Source of the DNA: Caecitellus pseudoparvulus
Lineage: Eukaryota; Bigyra: Bicosoecida
Length of the DNA: 64,000 nt
Direction of reading: 5' to 3'
Assembly (NCBI GenBank): GCA_965644315.1
Contig: CBFFRQ010000068.1
Coordinates: 1,302,001-1,366,000, forward strand
The position numbers and the translations under genes are program-made. Of this stretch, positions 40,666 to 52,661 are shown one piece after another; within the stretch, counting starts at the first letter, position 1, and each line of letters begins with the position of its first letter. The notes under the pieces are model-generated. The model saw nothing but the letters and a program-made list of their open reading frames with translations, was not told the DNA's origin and searched no databases.

Positions 40666-43600
40666 ATGGCTCAAGCCAGCCTCGACCAGTAAGCGCGGGG
40701 GTACAGAACTGCCTGCCGAGAGTGCTCCTTGCAGCTCACTTTGCGTGGTTGTCTCTTCTTGCAGGCAGCTGAGGCGTCTATGTGGGAGTGCCCCTCACAC
40801 TCGAACTCTACGCCTGTAGGTTCTGCCCTCTGCTCCGCTCTTGGCAGGCTCACCTCATGTCAGCCAAGCCCTGCACCCCGCAGCGACACAGAGGACAACA
40901 TTTGCCTTCGCCCTGCGGAATGGAAGGTCGGTGTCTGAGTGGCTTGCTGCTGTCTCCGTGTTCGTTGACTGGCGTCAACATTCCAACCGCTGCTTTCCCA
41001 CCTCGCACTGCAGGCCTTGAGACGACTGCTGCGCCTCTGTGATACAGGGAGTGTCGCCATTACTACCAAGGCGTTGGGGAAGGTGGCAGTGGTGCGTAGT
41101 TCTCGCTTGTCCGCCTTGTGGGTGCCCTGCAGCTTCAGCAGCCGCCGATGTCACCTGTACAGGAGGTTGAGATTGCTTTTGGAAGCTTGCTGGCTGGACT
41201 TGAGACAGGCGGCCAAATGGGCTCGCATGCAGACACAAGTGCATTACTTTGGGAGTGGGCTGCTCTGGTGCCCTTCTTCTGCTGCTCTCCGGCCGCCACC
41301 TCCTTGAATGCGTCGAGCGCTGGCGCTGCCCCACGTCGGCTTCTCCTGCCAGTGCCAGCACAGTTGCAGCTACTGTCCCACATCCTGACGTGCACCGGCA
41401 CCCTACTGAATGCGCCCTCTGACTCGTCTTACGCCCGCCAGCTGAATTGCTGGGCTTCAGCGACTTCGCAGCGGATGTGCCCCGTGACGGGACTGGCAAC
41501 CGTCGCTCTGCGGAGCTTGCAGGCTACTCTGAACCAGCACAGCACCAGTGGGACAGTGCAGGGTGTCGCCTTGTTGAAGCACTCGGTGATGCTGCCCGTT
41601 CTTGCGCATTTAGGCGTCTCATCCAAGTTGTCGGAAGCAACACCGCAAGAAGCCGCGCTGTTGGCCGCCGCTCGCGCTGCTGTTTGCTCGCTGTGGGGCC
41701 CAGCAAATACTAACACCGCGGCGGCCGCAGTGGCAAGGAGCGGGGCTCTGGTCATGAATTCGATCTTGGTATGGAAGGGCGACTCTGCTTCTGATGAGCT
41801 CTTCCTGGCTTCTGATACCTTTCCTGCCGCGTTTGACCGCCATGCGGGGGGGGGCGTGCTCCCAGGATCCGCTGGCCCCACGGGAATTGCACCCCGCATG
41901 CCAATCCCACCAGTATCCGCCGCTTCAGAGGCCACTGACGCGCTGTTTGAGGCCAACCTGGCGGCGGTGACGTCGGTGCCTCGCTGGTCTGGCCCGCACC
42001 CGTTCTGCTTTACCTGGCCGCAGATTCTGGGGCAGGGTGTAGGGAAAGCGCAGCTGCATGCCAACGCGCAGACATTCGCCGCTGCTGCACATAGGTACGT
42101 GACACTTGCTGCCTTGGCTTCCACCCCCCTGCTACTAGAGCTGTTGCTGCAAAGTGGAGGCAAGGCTGCATACTCGCCTCATGCAGCAGGAGTGGATTCA
42201 CGCTTCCTGCTGGGGCTGCAGTTTGCCCTGGCTGCAGCGCCAGCTCTTGTGCCCATGTCCAAGCTCAGCAGTTCCAGTTGCAAGGGCAAGGCTGAGGATT
42301 CCCTTCTTTCCCCCGCTGCTCTGCTGGCGCACAGGGCAAAGATGGGCGCCACTGCCACGCCCTGGTTGCAGCGTGCACAAGCCAGCGCAGCTGTCTCGAC
42401 GCTTCAAGTGCTGTCTCGCCTGCGGGTCTATCGAGAAGACAAAGACGCAACGCCATTTCCCCAGTTTTCAGCTTTGCGCTTTGTCTTCGACGGCGCGCTG
42501 ACTCTGGCTCTGGCCACGAGAGAGCCAGAGTCCGTGCCTTGTGCTGCCGGCCTCATTTCCGCGGCCAGCCACGTAAACCATGGCCTCATCCAGGGCAAGC
42601 TCCCAACCCTTCTAGCCTTGGTTTTGAAGTGCGCCTCGGTGGAGCATGACGCCGCCCTTGCTTGCTTCGAAGCGTTGTGGAGCCGGTGGAGCCGGCTGCG
42701 ACAGGTCGCACACGGCATTGTAGCCCAACACATGGCAGTCATGCTTGTAGCCCAAGAGGCCTCCCCAGAAAATTTAGCGGCTGATGCCGCGACTCTGCCC
42801 AGTCGCCTGGCTTCTGAATCGCTGTGTGCATCCGTACAGTTCCTGCACTCCCATGGCTGCGGCCAACACATTCTCCAGGGCCTTACCTCTGTTCCGGAAG
42901 GGCAAGCTTTGCCATTGGCAAACTTGCTTTTGGTACTCATTCTCTCACTCCTGGACACATGTCAGTTTGTCGGGCAAGTGGAGCCCTTGCTAAATGCTGC
43001 ACTGGCAAGGCTTGCAGCGCTGTCTCCTGAGTTCCCCGGTGAACTGCAGCGGGCCCTTCAAGCCACAGCAAAGTCAGCTGAGCAGCTGTGGTCCACTCCC
43101 CTCACAGGCCCACCACCAGCTGACGCAACGTTTGCTTCTTCCGAGGGCAGGTCGTCTCGAAAGCGTCAGCGCGACGCACCGTGCTCCCCGGGTTCTTCGG
43201 GCGGAGAGCTCATGTTGTGGCACGCATGCTCGCAGTTCCGAGCGTACTGTGCATCCCAGCGTGTCTCCCGAAAGAATGTCGCAGACATGGCAAGCATTGC
43301 GTCTCTTACTGCATCTGCCGCAGCGTGCATGTTGCAGGCTCCACCAGCCACCCCCGCATGGCCAGCGCTGGCTGGACTTCTGCTGGGAACTGCATCAGAC
43401 ATCACCTCTGCTTGTAGGGCATTCGTACCTGCTGCACTGCACTGGGACACAAGTGAAGATGCCTCAGTGAAGGCTGATTTTGCCTGTCGCCTGCCCCGTG
43501 CGGCTGCAGTGGAGCTGGGCGTGCCGGAGCTGCCTGGATTGCCCATGCGCACGTCGACGGCACAGTTGCTAGAGTGTCTGGCTCAAGGCGCCGAGAGCAA

Positions 43601-45629
43601 AGCAGCGTCCCCACTGCATGCAAGTGCTCTGTGTGCTGCCGTGCATGCTGAGCTTGCGACCAAGCAGTTTGCTCTGGCGCAAACACTGCCGGGGAGCGTC
43701 TCTGCGTTTGGCTCTGTGACCATGTCAAACCTGGCCACTCAGGCTTTGAAGTATTTCCCCTTGTGCCCAGCCGGCTGGGCGCAGTGTGTTCAAGCTTGGT
43801 CCGTTGCAACGGCAGACGCGAGAGAGGCTGCCCTTGCCACTCTCTGCTCTCCGAGCCACCGAGCCAGCTTGAGCAGCTTCCTTCGCGACCCATCTCTGGC
43901 CTGCTTTCCTGAATTTGCAGCTGATTTTTTGCATGCGGCCTCAGTAGAACTGTTGGGGCGACTGCCGTTGCGCAGTGCAGTCAAGCGCAGGAAAGCCTCC
44001 GAGCACAGCAGCGCCCCTGATTTCGCGTCAACTCTTCAGCAAGCGTTGAGCGGGCAGTCCTCCGCGCGACACTCGGGGACAGCTCTGGAACTTGAGCTTC
44101 TTGCTCAAGCCATATCTGGTGCCCTTGAGCGCCTTCCTGCGCGCCACGTGGTGGCCTTGGCGTGCTCAGCCACGACCGCAGCACTCGTGGCCGCAGTGCA
44201 AGGGCATCCAAGTGCGTTCTCCAAGGTTTGTAGCCACGCCAAGCTTTTGGAAGCTGCGATGGGCACACTTCCAGCAGCGTGGCCTGTGTGCGAGTACCTT
44301 GCATTGCTTGGCGAAAGCGCGCCGGCGCAGTTGGAGCCCCTGGCTCTGTGCCGGTTTGCAGCAGCTTTCCTTGCGCAGCACAGAGACGAACCCGCGTACT
44401 CTACGCTGCTTGCAAGCGTCGTTCCATTGGCTTACTCTGAACCCACGACCACGAACTTGGTTGTGGCTGTCGCAAGCCTGCACGCAGCCAGCAGCTTTGC
44501 CTCCACCTCCGTACCTCATGCCCCTGCGGAGAAACTGCCAAGCCCAGGAAAGTGCGCGTGGCTATTACTCGCTCATGTCGAGGCAGCCATGCGGGCTGGG
44601 AGTGATTCTGCTGTGATGGCAGGTTTGGTGCGACAGGTGCAAGGGGCCACCAACGCTCCTGACCGGCACCAGCGCGCGCTGGCCGATCAAGTAGCCAGGT
44701 GCATCAAGGCTGCGGTGGTAAGTGGGCAGCAGCAGTCCTCTGCCATCTCTGTGCCAGTCTTCAGCGTGGTGAACAGCGCAGGGGCAGAGACTTTGACCCA
44801 TTCAGTGTGGCGAGCGTTGGCCGGAGCTTCGGAGCAATTCCTTTCGCAGGTGGCAGGAGATGCCATCCAGCGGCTCGTTCATGCTCCCGCAGTTGAAGCT
44901 GCGGGCAGCATTGCCACGGCTGGGGCAGTGGCTGGGGGGGTGCTGCTGCAACCTGAGGCCTGTGAGTCGGAGACTGTCGGCGCTGCACTGCAGCCAGTGG
45001 TTCCACTGCTCCCAGCCATTGCCCGCTCGTCCTCTGACCTGCCCACCTTGACTCACTGCTTGCAGCTCATGGCTCTGTGTGCAAGCGAGCCTGCTGTCGT
45101 CTCTCTCACAGCACGTGATGCGACTGCCTTCCTCATGGTTGCAGGAGAAGTGCTGCAGAGCGAGGGGGGGCACTCGGCGGTCACCGCTGCGATCGGAGTC
45201 CTTCACAAAGTCTTGAAGCACCACAAGCGAATCGCGTCAGCGTGTTTGCCCTGCATCAGCATTGTCCTGTGCCATGCTGTGCGCCGTGCGTGTCAGCAGG
45301 AGCACGGCAGCTGCTTTGCACAAGGTGTCCAGCGGTGCCTGTTTCAGCTCGTGCGTTCCGCAGGCCCAAGTGCTGTTCGTCATCATGCCCCCCACATTGC
45401 AGCAGCGTTCGTGAGCGCGTGTTCAACGAAGGGCTCGGTCGCTGGTGCTGCTCTGCGAGCCGAGAACCGCGAGACTCTCCAGCAAGGCGTCTTCAGACTC
45501 TTTGACTGCATGTCAGCTGCAGAATTTCAACACCTCCTCGTATCGACAGGCAGCAGTTCCAGCTCTAGGGTCATGGTCAAATCTCTTCGCAAGTCATGGA
45601 AGGCAGCGCACAAGTTTCGCGGCCAGTGA
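40666..45629 (+). CDS. URB2/NPA2-like pre-60S ribosome biogenesis protein (5 exons)
   Basis: Proposed exons 40666-40688, 40765-40815, 40848-40926, 41014-41091 and 41133-45629 give 1,575 residues. All junctions are GT-AG and in frame, with introns of 32-87 nt. The 40816-40847 intron (32 nt) is unusually short, so that part is the least certain. The protein is almost entirely alpha-helical and Ala/Leu-rich, without catalytic motifs. The last ~150 residues (HHKRIASACLPCISIVL ... VFRLFDCMSAAEFQHLL ... SWKAAHKFRG) resemble the conserved C-terminal domain of URB2/NPA2, and the total length fits that family. URB2 acts in early nucleolar 60S assembly. Identity is moderate; another HEAT-like scaffold is the alternative. 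Confidence 0.6.
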
Positions 45630-45856
45630 GGTTTGTGAGGTGGCCTTCGTGAGGTGTGCATTGCGCCGGCCCTACCACAACTCTTCTGCCGCAGCTCAAT
45701 GCACCTGGGGTTTTGGCATGATACCATCAGTACCCAGAGCCCTCACTGTGGCCTCTGAGCGGGCAGCCTCACGGAAGCGCTGCCTTGCTCAGCGCAGGAG
45801 CTTGCAGCAGCGGCTACGCCAGCCCAGCGACTCATCTGCTGACCCAAGGCCGCGCC

Positions 45857-48184
45857 ATGGCGCACGCTGGGGCTCTACCAGAGAGAGGCATGGACGCACC
45901 AAGGATGTCTGGGTTCCTCCACCACCCGTCAAATTCGGCAGCTGGCTCTCCTGAGCAGTGCGTTCCCCTGGCGTTTCACGTGGCTGCGGTGCCCACTCCA
46001 GCAACCCCGAGAGCTGTGCGCAGGTATCCTGCACACCGTCCTCCGCTTCCTACGAGCTTGGCCGAGTGCCACAGAGTAATCGAGTACCAGAAAGACCAGC
46101 TGGTTGCCTTGCATGCCAAGGTGGATGCTCTGGAGCGTCAAGTGACTTTGGTGCGTGTCAGGCTGCATGCGACATTTCTGCGCGCCGTCCCTTTGGCTGA
46201 CGGAACCTGACGCTGCGCGTGTCGAGCTCGTCATTGCGGCAGGCCGACGGAGCAACCCAAGGCACACAGTTCCGACTCATATGCACAGTATCGTGGTGGT
46301 GCGCCCTATGCCAGCATCACAAGCCCAGGGTCTTCTGAGAGGGCAACCAGCCAGATGCAGGCTCAGCTTCGTCAGCAGGCAGGCATAATCAAGCAGCTCA
46401 CGGAGGAGCGTGCAGGCCTGCTGAAGCAGCTGATAGCGTCAAAGTCTCCAAGTGATGCGTCTGTGACAGATGCCCCTGCTTTGGTAGCACAGCGAGCCGC
46501 TCCACCTCCACCGCTGCGCCCGCTGGGCGCCGGGTCGCCGCCGCCAGGCATGACGGGGGCGGTGGCCACCCCGAAACGAAGGTTTGACTTCTCGGGCGAC
46601 ACTGACTCAAGTACAGACCCTCTGACAGCTTTTGGCCCCCTCCCTGGCGGAACTCCTGCGGCTGAAAGCAAGGCAAGTGCCGGGGAAGAGTGCAAGAGTC
46701 CAAGCACCACCTTGAGCGCGGCCTCCATGGACCCTGCAGTCGCAGCCATGGCAAAGTCGGAGCAGACGAGACAGACCAGATCAGCTGGCACTACCCCTAC
46801 GCAGCACACTGTGCAGATGGCATCTCTGGGTCTGTCCAGCGAGGCTGAAAGCCATGCTGCAGCGGTTGCAGCTGGCTCCGCTCCTGGCCCCCACGATGGT
46901 GTGCGGCGGGCCTTCACCGTCAAGCCAGGCACAACGGCGGCAGCATTCCCTGACCACCCCGCGCTTGTTCCCACCTCTGCAGCTGCTCGAGCTCTTGCTG
47001 CGGGCGAGGATGCTGAGCACGAGCAAGCGTTGGCTCAAGCCTCCTTTGGCGCACACTCCTCTCCCGCCGCGCAACACCAATCTGACCGGCTCATGAGGCT
47101 TCAACGAGAGCGAGACAAAGCTGCATTGAAGACCCAGCAAAGCATCCGACAGATGTACGGTGGCATGCCCATGCACGGCATGGGTGGCGGTGGCAGCTTT
47201 GGCGGGGGAGGCGGCTACGGCATGGGTGGCGGTGGCAGCTTTGGTGGGGGAGGCGGCTACGGCATGGGTGGCGGTGGCAGCTTTGGTGGGGGAGGCGGCT
47301 ACGGCATGGGTGGCGGTGGCAGCTTTGGTGGGGGAGGCGGCTACGGCATGGGTGGGAGCAGCCGCGGTGGGGGTTTCGGAGGTGGCAGCTTTGGGGCACC
47401 TTCTTCCTTTGGAAGCGCGGCTGGGAGCCCAAGTGCTTCGATGCGGGGAGGTGCGAGTGGGTTTGGATCTCCCCGTGGACGTGCGAGTGGTGTTGGCCCA
47501 GGCGGCCCACCTCCAAGCCAACAGCGCCGCCGAAAGTCAGGCCCCGACTTTGATGGCGATGAGCTGCAGAACATCTCTGGCTCTGGGCGGGTGGAGCGGA
47601 ACAAGCCACTGCCGAAGGATGTCTACATTGGCTTGACACGTGCAGACATGGCAGACATGCACTTCTCTGACCGGCCAATCTTCAAGTACCTGAAGGAGGG
47701 CTTTCAAGTGTTCAAGGTGGGGCGGTGGGGCTTTTCCGGGGGAGCGTATCGCATGCTGTGGCTCGATGTGAGCGATCAAGAGCACCCCCAGCTGCGCTGG
47801 AATGCGGGCGGGGAGCGAGATGCCTCGAAGGCCAAGCGCATGGAACTGCGTAGGATTGGAGACTTGTCTGCCGGCATCCACAGTGAAAAGCTTCAGGCGA
47901 GAGGCAAGAGTGCGATGGCAGGCCAGTACATGAGTTTCAAAAGCCAGGATGACAGCGGCAAGGAGGTGTCTCTGGATCTGCGCTTTGACTCAGAAGAGGA
48001 GCGGGACTGGTTTTTCAACCGCTTCAACGAACTGCTGCATGCCTATGCTGAGGTGTTTGGCAAGGTCGGAGCGGGGACTCTCCCTCCTGGAGAAATCAAC
48101 CGGGAGATGGAGTCCTTGGTGGATCGTGTGCAGCCAAGCGGGGCTGCAGGTGGAGTATCTCAAGGTTTCAGCCCCCGGCCTTGA
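45857..48184 (+). CDS. PH-like domain protein with Gly-rich repeats (2 exons)
   Basis: Exons 45857-46150 and 46355-48184 give about 707 residues. The donor is GTGCGT. The acceptor before ATG 46355 (CCAG) is the best in-frame choice, but an upstream AG is possible. A coiled coil spans the junction (QLVALHAKVDALERQ, then QMQAQLRQQAGIIKQL). A Ser/Ala/Pro-rich region follows, then four perfect-frame copies of GMGGGGSFGGGGGY. The C-terminal ~150 residues look like a pleckstrin-homology fold (FKYLKEGFQVFKVGRWGF ... YRMLWLDVSD ... LDLRFDSEEERDWFFNRF), so the protein probably binds membrane lipid or a protein partner. No close family was recognised. Confidence 0.68.
47177..47344 (+). repeat. 42-bp coding minisatellite, 4 copies
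   Basis: Four tandem 42-bp units starting at 47177, 47219, 47261 and 47303, each encoding 14 residues (GMGGGGSFGGGGGY). The first differs from the others by one third-position base (GGC against GGT). Partial Gly-rich continuation follows to ~47400. Confidence 0.95.
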
Positions 48185-48329
48185 ATTCATACGGTGCTGC
48201 GAGAAGTGTAAGGAGCTGTCCGGCGAGAGGCACGCTGTGTAAGGCCTCACTGGTTCTGGAACTTGTCAGTGTGAGTCGACAAAACTCCGGAAACTGACGA
48301 TGCCCGGGAAAGTTTAGCACCCTTCAACC

Positions 48330-49084
48330 ATGGCGTCGTTTGAAGTCGCAGTAATCGGCCAGAGTGGGGCAGTGGAGGTTGGCGAGGTACGGCAGGCTGG
48401 ATGTCGCATGCAACACACGCAGAGCTCGGCACACTGAGCTTGGGCTTCTTCACAGACCTGGAAAGTGGAAGCTCAGAGACAAAGCATTTTCCCCCTTTCA
48501 TCAGGTGTGCATGCGCTTATGTATACTAGGGTGTGCCGCTGTGAAGAGCGTCCCTGTGCCACCTCACAGCAGTCGATGGCTCTGCTTCTGGCGCCGTATC
48601 CAAGCTTCGGCTTGTGGGACACGGCACGTTGAGTACAGAGGACATCTCGAGCCGCTTCGAGTCCACAAATGCGCTTTCTGGCATGCTTACAGCCCTGGCG
48701 CTCCAACTCGATGATGCTGTGCTCGGCTCCGCTGCCGCAGAGGGCAGTGGTACAGCAACCCTCCATGGGTGGCACCTGTGCCAGGTCGCCGAAGAAACCT
48801 TATTTCTGCTCATTCTATGCATTACACAAGGTTCGTTGCGTGGTAGAAGCAGCGCTCAACAGTGCACGTTTGTGTTGAAGCCATGCGACGGGCTCCCTGC
48901 GCAAACGCTTTGTGGAATCCAACAGGCGCTGAACGACGCCTTGGGAGCGCTGCCTCCATCGCCCACCCTTCAGGCTGTTCTTGGCAGTGCGCGGGAAGGG
49001 TCTGTAAAAGGCATGCGGCTCGCAGCAAAGGTCGCTCACAGCAAGCCGGCTAGTCCTGTGCGAGTGTCTGCAGCTCCGACATGA
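48330..49084 (+). CDS. Small uncharacterised protein (about 3 exons, tentative)
   Basis: The ATG at 48330 opens a 57-nt exon to 48386 (GTACGG donor). A second exon starts at about 48425 (ELGTLSLGFFTD) and ends at 48504 or 48506. A third runs from about 48570 to the TGA at 49084 (VSKLRLVGHGTLST ... LALQLDDAVLG). Frame is kept only with the donor at 48507, so the second junction needs cDNA. The product of ~200 residues mixes beta-like hydrophobic segments and one helix; I do not recognise the family. Its coding region overlaps the end of the convergent WBP11-domain gene by 35 nt. Confidence 0.5.
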
Positions 49085-49888
49085 AGTCTGCATATTCCTC
49101 CGCCATGCTCGGGCCAGCCTTGGGGGGCTCTCCATCATGTTTTGCGGCAGGTTTTGCGCTGTCTCCCGCGAGGGGCGCGAACAGCGAGAAGGCCGCTGGC
49201 TTTCTCTGAGAGTCCACGTCCGCAGTGCTTGCGCCGGCACAGGGTGGTGGAGAGGGCGGCTTGGCCAACCTAGGGGCACTTGGGGGTGCCACCACAGCAG
49301 ATTCGTTCACATCTCTTGCACTGGGCGCTGTGAATGCAACCGGCAACGTGGCCTCGGCTTGTGTCCCAGCAGCAGACTCCTGTGCTGTCCGCTTGGCAGC
49401 TTGAGGTGCCAGCCGCTCTGGCCCGGTTCTTCGACGCTTTCTTCGCAAGGAAGCTGGGACCAAACCCGATTGAAGCGCAATAGATGACGCCCTCGCTGCG
49501 GTTGTTCGCTGCGGCTGAGTGGCTGTTTCCTCAGGAGCATCAGCCAAATCTGGGTCGCTGGCGCTGACCGTAGCACCTTGGGCACGCAGTGCCGCTGTCA
49601 GGCGCCCACGGGCGTCCCTCAAAGCTACAAGCTGCGCTCCATTCATCTTGGACACTGCACCACCTGCGTGTCGGATGATACTGCGTACCTGCTCCACCGG
49701 GCAAGGAATCGGTCATGGAAGGTGTGCGCCTGCAGAGCAGTTTCCGCACGCACCTTTCCTCGCAGCATGCCGATGTCTTCATCTTTCGCTTTCTCGGCTC
49801 GCTGCTGCTGTCTAATTTTTCGATTCTTTGCCGCCTCTTTCTTCTTCTGTGCTTTATGCCAGTCCTGCATCGGGTTCCCCTTCCCCAT
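49050..49888 (-). CDS. WBP11-domain protein, likely splicing-associated (2 exons)
   Basis: Exons 49888-49754 and 49691-49050 give 258 residues; the 62-nt intron has a GTGCGT donor. The N-terminus (MGKGNPMQDWHKAQKKKEAA, then KNRKIRQQQRAEKAKDEDIG) fits the WBP11 domain, a basic helical segment found in nuclear splicing-linked proteins such as WBP11/NpwBP. The rest is Ala/Pro/Ser-rich with a strongly basic patch (LRRKRRRTGPERL), a likely nuclear localisation signal. The C-terminus (AEEYADFMSELQTL) is a short helix. It is much shorter than animal WBP11 and may be a reduced or different member of the superfamily. Confidence 0.65.
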
Positions 49889-50200
49889 GGTGACGACGAG
49901 GCGACAGCAGGAAGGAGTCCAGCAGCTCAGTAGCCTTTGGCTCTTGAAGGGAAGAGCACTGCGGAGAAAACAAGGCCCTGGCTGACGGCAAGATAATTTC
50001 TTGTGCATGGTTATGCTTCATAAATTCTTTTGTAAGAGGAGGACGGCCTGCAACTTGCTTGCAGAGCCAATAGACTGAGCAAACCATTGCACCAGTCACA
50101 GAGCCTTGGCTAAGCGTCAGCGGGCAGACTACTGCATGGAGCTGTTTGCTGATGCGAGAGGTGAGCATATGGTCAATAGAGCAGACTAGGCTTGACGAGA
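49889..50200. other. intergenic region between WBP11-domain gene and zipper gene
   Basis: 312 bp between two minus-strand genes; locally AT-richer around 49990-50060. It should contain the WBP11-domain gene promoter and the 3' UTR of the zipper gene. No motif was assigned. Confidence 0.4.
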
Positions 50201-52254
50201 CTAGCTGCGCAGCGCTACAGGCTGGCTAGCAGGCACGGAGTGCGACTCGTGGAGGCTGATAGCTGTGGCGCCATGCCGTGGAAGTGAGAACGCTGGAATC
50301 GGATGCACTGGCGCTCTGCTCGCAGCTGGAGCGTGCTGTGCTGCAGGCTGGCCGGGGAAATGGGCAGGCAAAGAGGTGGGAAGCGCGGCGGCGTTGGGAG
50401 GAGCTGCATGAAATGCAGGGAAGCCGTGCGAAGTGTCATGGGTGTGTGAAGACGGTGTACCACTTGCCAGCACAAAGTGTGGGGCATGCCCCATGTTTGT
50501 GGCGTAGTTTGAGTGCAGGTGCGTGCTCCCTGAAGCGGTCGCGCTGGCAGGCAGGAAGGGGGGCTGCACTGCTGGCCCACCCAAGGGACCTGAAGGGCGC
50601 GAGGGAATAGGGATCGCCAATTGCGGCATGCTTTGCAACCCCGAGTTCGCTGCAGGTGCAGATAGCAGGACCCCTGGCGAAGAATGGCTGTAGCTAGGGG
50701 CTAGAGATGCTGGAGGCAGAGGTAGAATTGCCCCCTGCTGCATCAGCTGTAGCAGCTCAGGGTTGTCGAGGAGTGAGAGCAAGGCCTCCCTTGCGCTCCT
50801 CTTGCGTCGGCCTCGGCGCCGCTTCGCTGGCGGAGGCGCTCCGGTCGCTGGAGAAGCACTGGCTTGTTGCTCCACAGCTGAGTGTGGAGCGCTGCTCTTG
50901 GGCTCCCGTGGGGCAAAATACTGAGCTAGAGACTGATTCAACTTTCGCCTCGAGACAAGTTTCTCGAAGAAAGTTATGTGTCTGCGAGGATTTACCGTTT
51001 GTTGAAGCATGCGGGCCAGGCTGCCCTTGGGCACAATGAGCTGCCCAGACTTGACACTGTCAATAAATGAGCTCACCGCATCTCTGCATAGGCGTAAGGG
51101 GGACGGGGAATGCCAATGAAGTGGTTGTCGTGGTAATGCGTTCTCGAGACTCACCGCTCTGGCCCTGACATCTTGCCTTTCACCCTATCTTTGCCTGTGG
51201 GCTCATTTGCCAGCCTCGGGGGCAGGCCTCCTCGTTGAGTGGCCCCTGAAGAGCCATCAGAGGCAACGCTCTTGCACCCTGCAGTGCTTCCATGCAGAGC
51301 TGTAGATGGGTTGGAAGGCAGCATCTGGTCGCTGCTCGTGGTGGTCGCGGGGGTCGACCCAGGCCGCGCGGAGGGCTCGGACCCAGAGGGAGGCATGAAG
51401 CAAGTTCGCGGGTCTGTCGGAGGGGGCAGGCCCAAGTGCGCTCCCTCTGCTGTTTCAGCGACCGCGCTTGTTACTCGGGAACGCTTGCGAGCACTGTGGA
51501 GGAGAAGGTTGCAAGGGAGGTGCTGGTGAAGCCAGGCATGTGAAGTGAAGTGTGCTTGGTAGTTAACCTTGTCTTCACTGTCGGAGAAACACTTTCGGGG
51601 GCTGGGCAAGGCCTACTACGTGCAGCATAGGAGGGGGGCTCTGCACTCACCCATTCGACTTTACCGACTCCGCCTCTAGCTGTGACGTACGCGTTTCGTG
51701 CTGGTGTGACGCACTACCCCATCCACCACATGAGCTCCCGAGCCCATCGACTTGAGGTGCCCGCGATGTTTGTGACCTTTCAACCAGTGCCTCTACAAGC
51801 TGTTCTAGTTGCTGCGGGGGATTTTCGAATGGGGAGAGGAGGTTTGGCGCAGGCGCTGTGCTTACGTGTCGAGTTGGGCGTGGTGGAAGTGGCAGTCAAA
51901 GGCAGTGCCCAAACTGCCAAGCTACTGTGTCACATCACTGCACCTCACCTTCATGCGCTGCTTTGCATCGGCAAGCTGGACTCTAAGCTCTTCGTTCTGT
52001 AGGTGCAGCTTGTGGAGGCTGAGCTGCGGGGCTTTGCTGCTGGCCGTCCAGAGCTTCTGCGCCGTGCCGCTCGCGCTGTCCGAGCTGCCAGAGAAGTGAC
52101 TGTCATGCGAAGTGGGCGGTGGCTGCGCCGCCTCTGAGGCTTGTAGCCAGGCATCTGTGGTGGCGTGGCCATCATCAAGTACACATGGCACTTCCAAAGG
52201 TTGGGCGGCGCCGGGCGTGCAGTCCTTGAGCTCGGCGCCGTGCGGGGCCTGCAT
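50201..52254 (-). CDS. Uncharacterised nuclear-type protein with leucine zipper and basic segments (4 exons)
   Basis: Exons 52254-51949, 51811-51651, 51493-51155 and 51083-50201 give 562 residues. All four junctions are GT-AG and in phase, and splicing makes one continuous heptad helix across the first junction (LQNEELRVQLADAKQRMK joined to QLEQLVEALVERS). A basic patch ARKRSR follows. A conserved-looking segment comes next (AVSSFIDSVKSGQLIVPKG, then LARMLQQTVNPRRHITFFEKL), then AKRRRGRRKRSAREALL. The remainder is Pro/Ala/Ser/His-rich and disordered. A DNA-binding or chromatin role is conceivable, but there is no basic region directly before the zipper as in bZIP factors. Function unknown. 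Confidence 0.65.
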
Positions 52255-52661
52255 GACTGTCCTGCCTCCACGTCAGCGTCTCAGGCGCACGTGGACGAAA
52301 TGCAAAGCAACTGTCCAGCACAAGAATCTGGGAATTGCAGACCCTTGCTGTGCTAGATTTAATTCTTGATTCCCGGCTGCTCAGTTTCCAGTTGGGTCAG
52401 GTAGTTGGCAAGTGACGAGCTGCGTGGTTCGGTGTGCCGTCCACCTCCGCAAGTACGTGGCGGGAAGATGCCACCCCCCATGGACGACTATTGGGGGGGG
52501 GGGGGGGCAACGGCGGAAGCCTCTCACATCTCACCACAGTCACAGCCCCCCAACTCACATCGCGTACTAGCTCGTTGAGAAGCTGTGTGTGTTTGGAACG
52601 TAGGCACACTTCACCGCCAGCCCAGTCTGGTGCTGGCGAGGCATTCCCCCGTGTACAAGTG
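52255..52661. promoter_or_regulatory. shared upstream region of the zipper gene and RIOK3, with a G15 run
   Basis: 407 bp between divergent starts. It contains a 15-base G run (52493-52507). No TATA box or other clear element was recognised. Confidence 0.4.

Noticed and set aside
51682-52099. Plus-strand open frames at 51682-52002 and 51809-52099
   Set aside because: They lie opposite exons of the minus-strand zipper gene, whose splice phases and coiled coil are consistent; the plus frames show no motifs.
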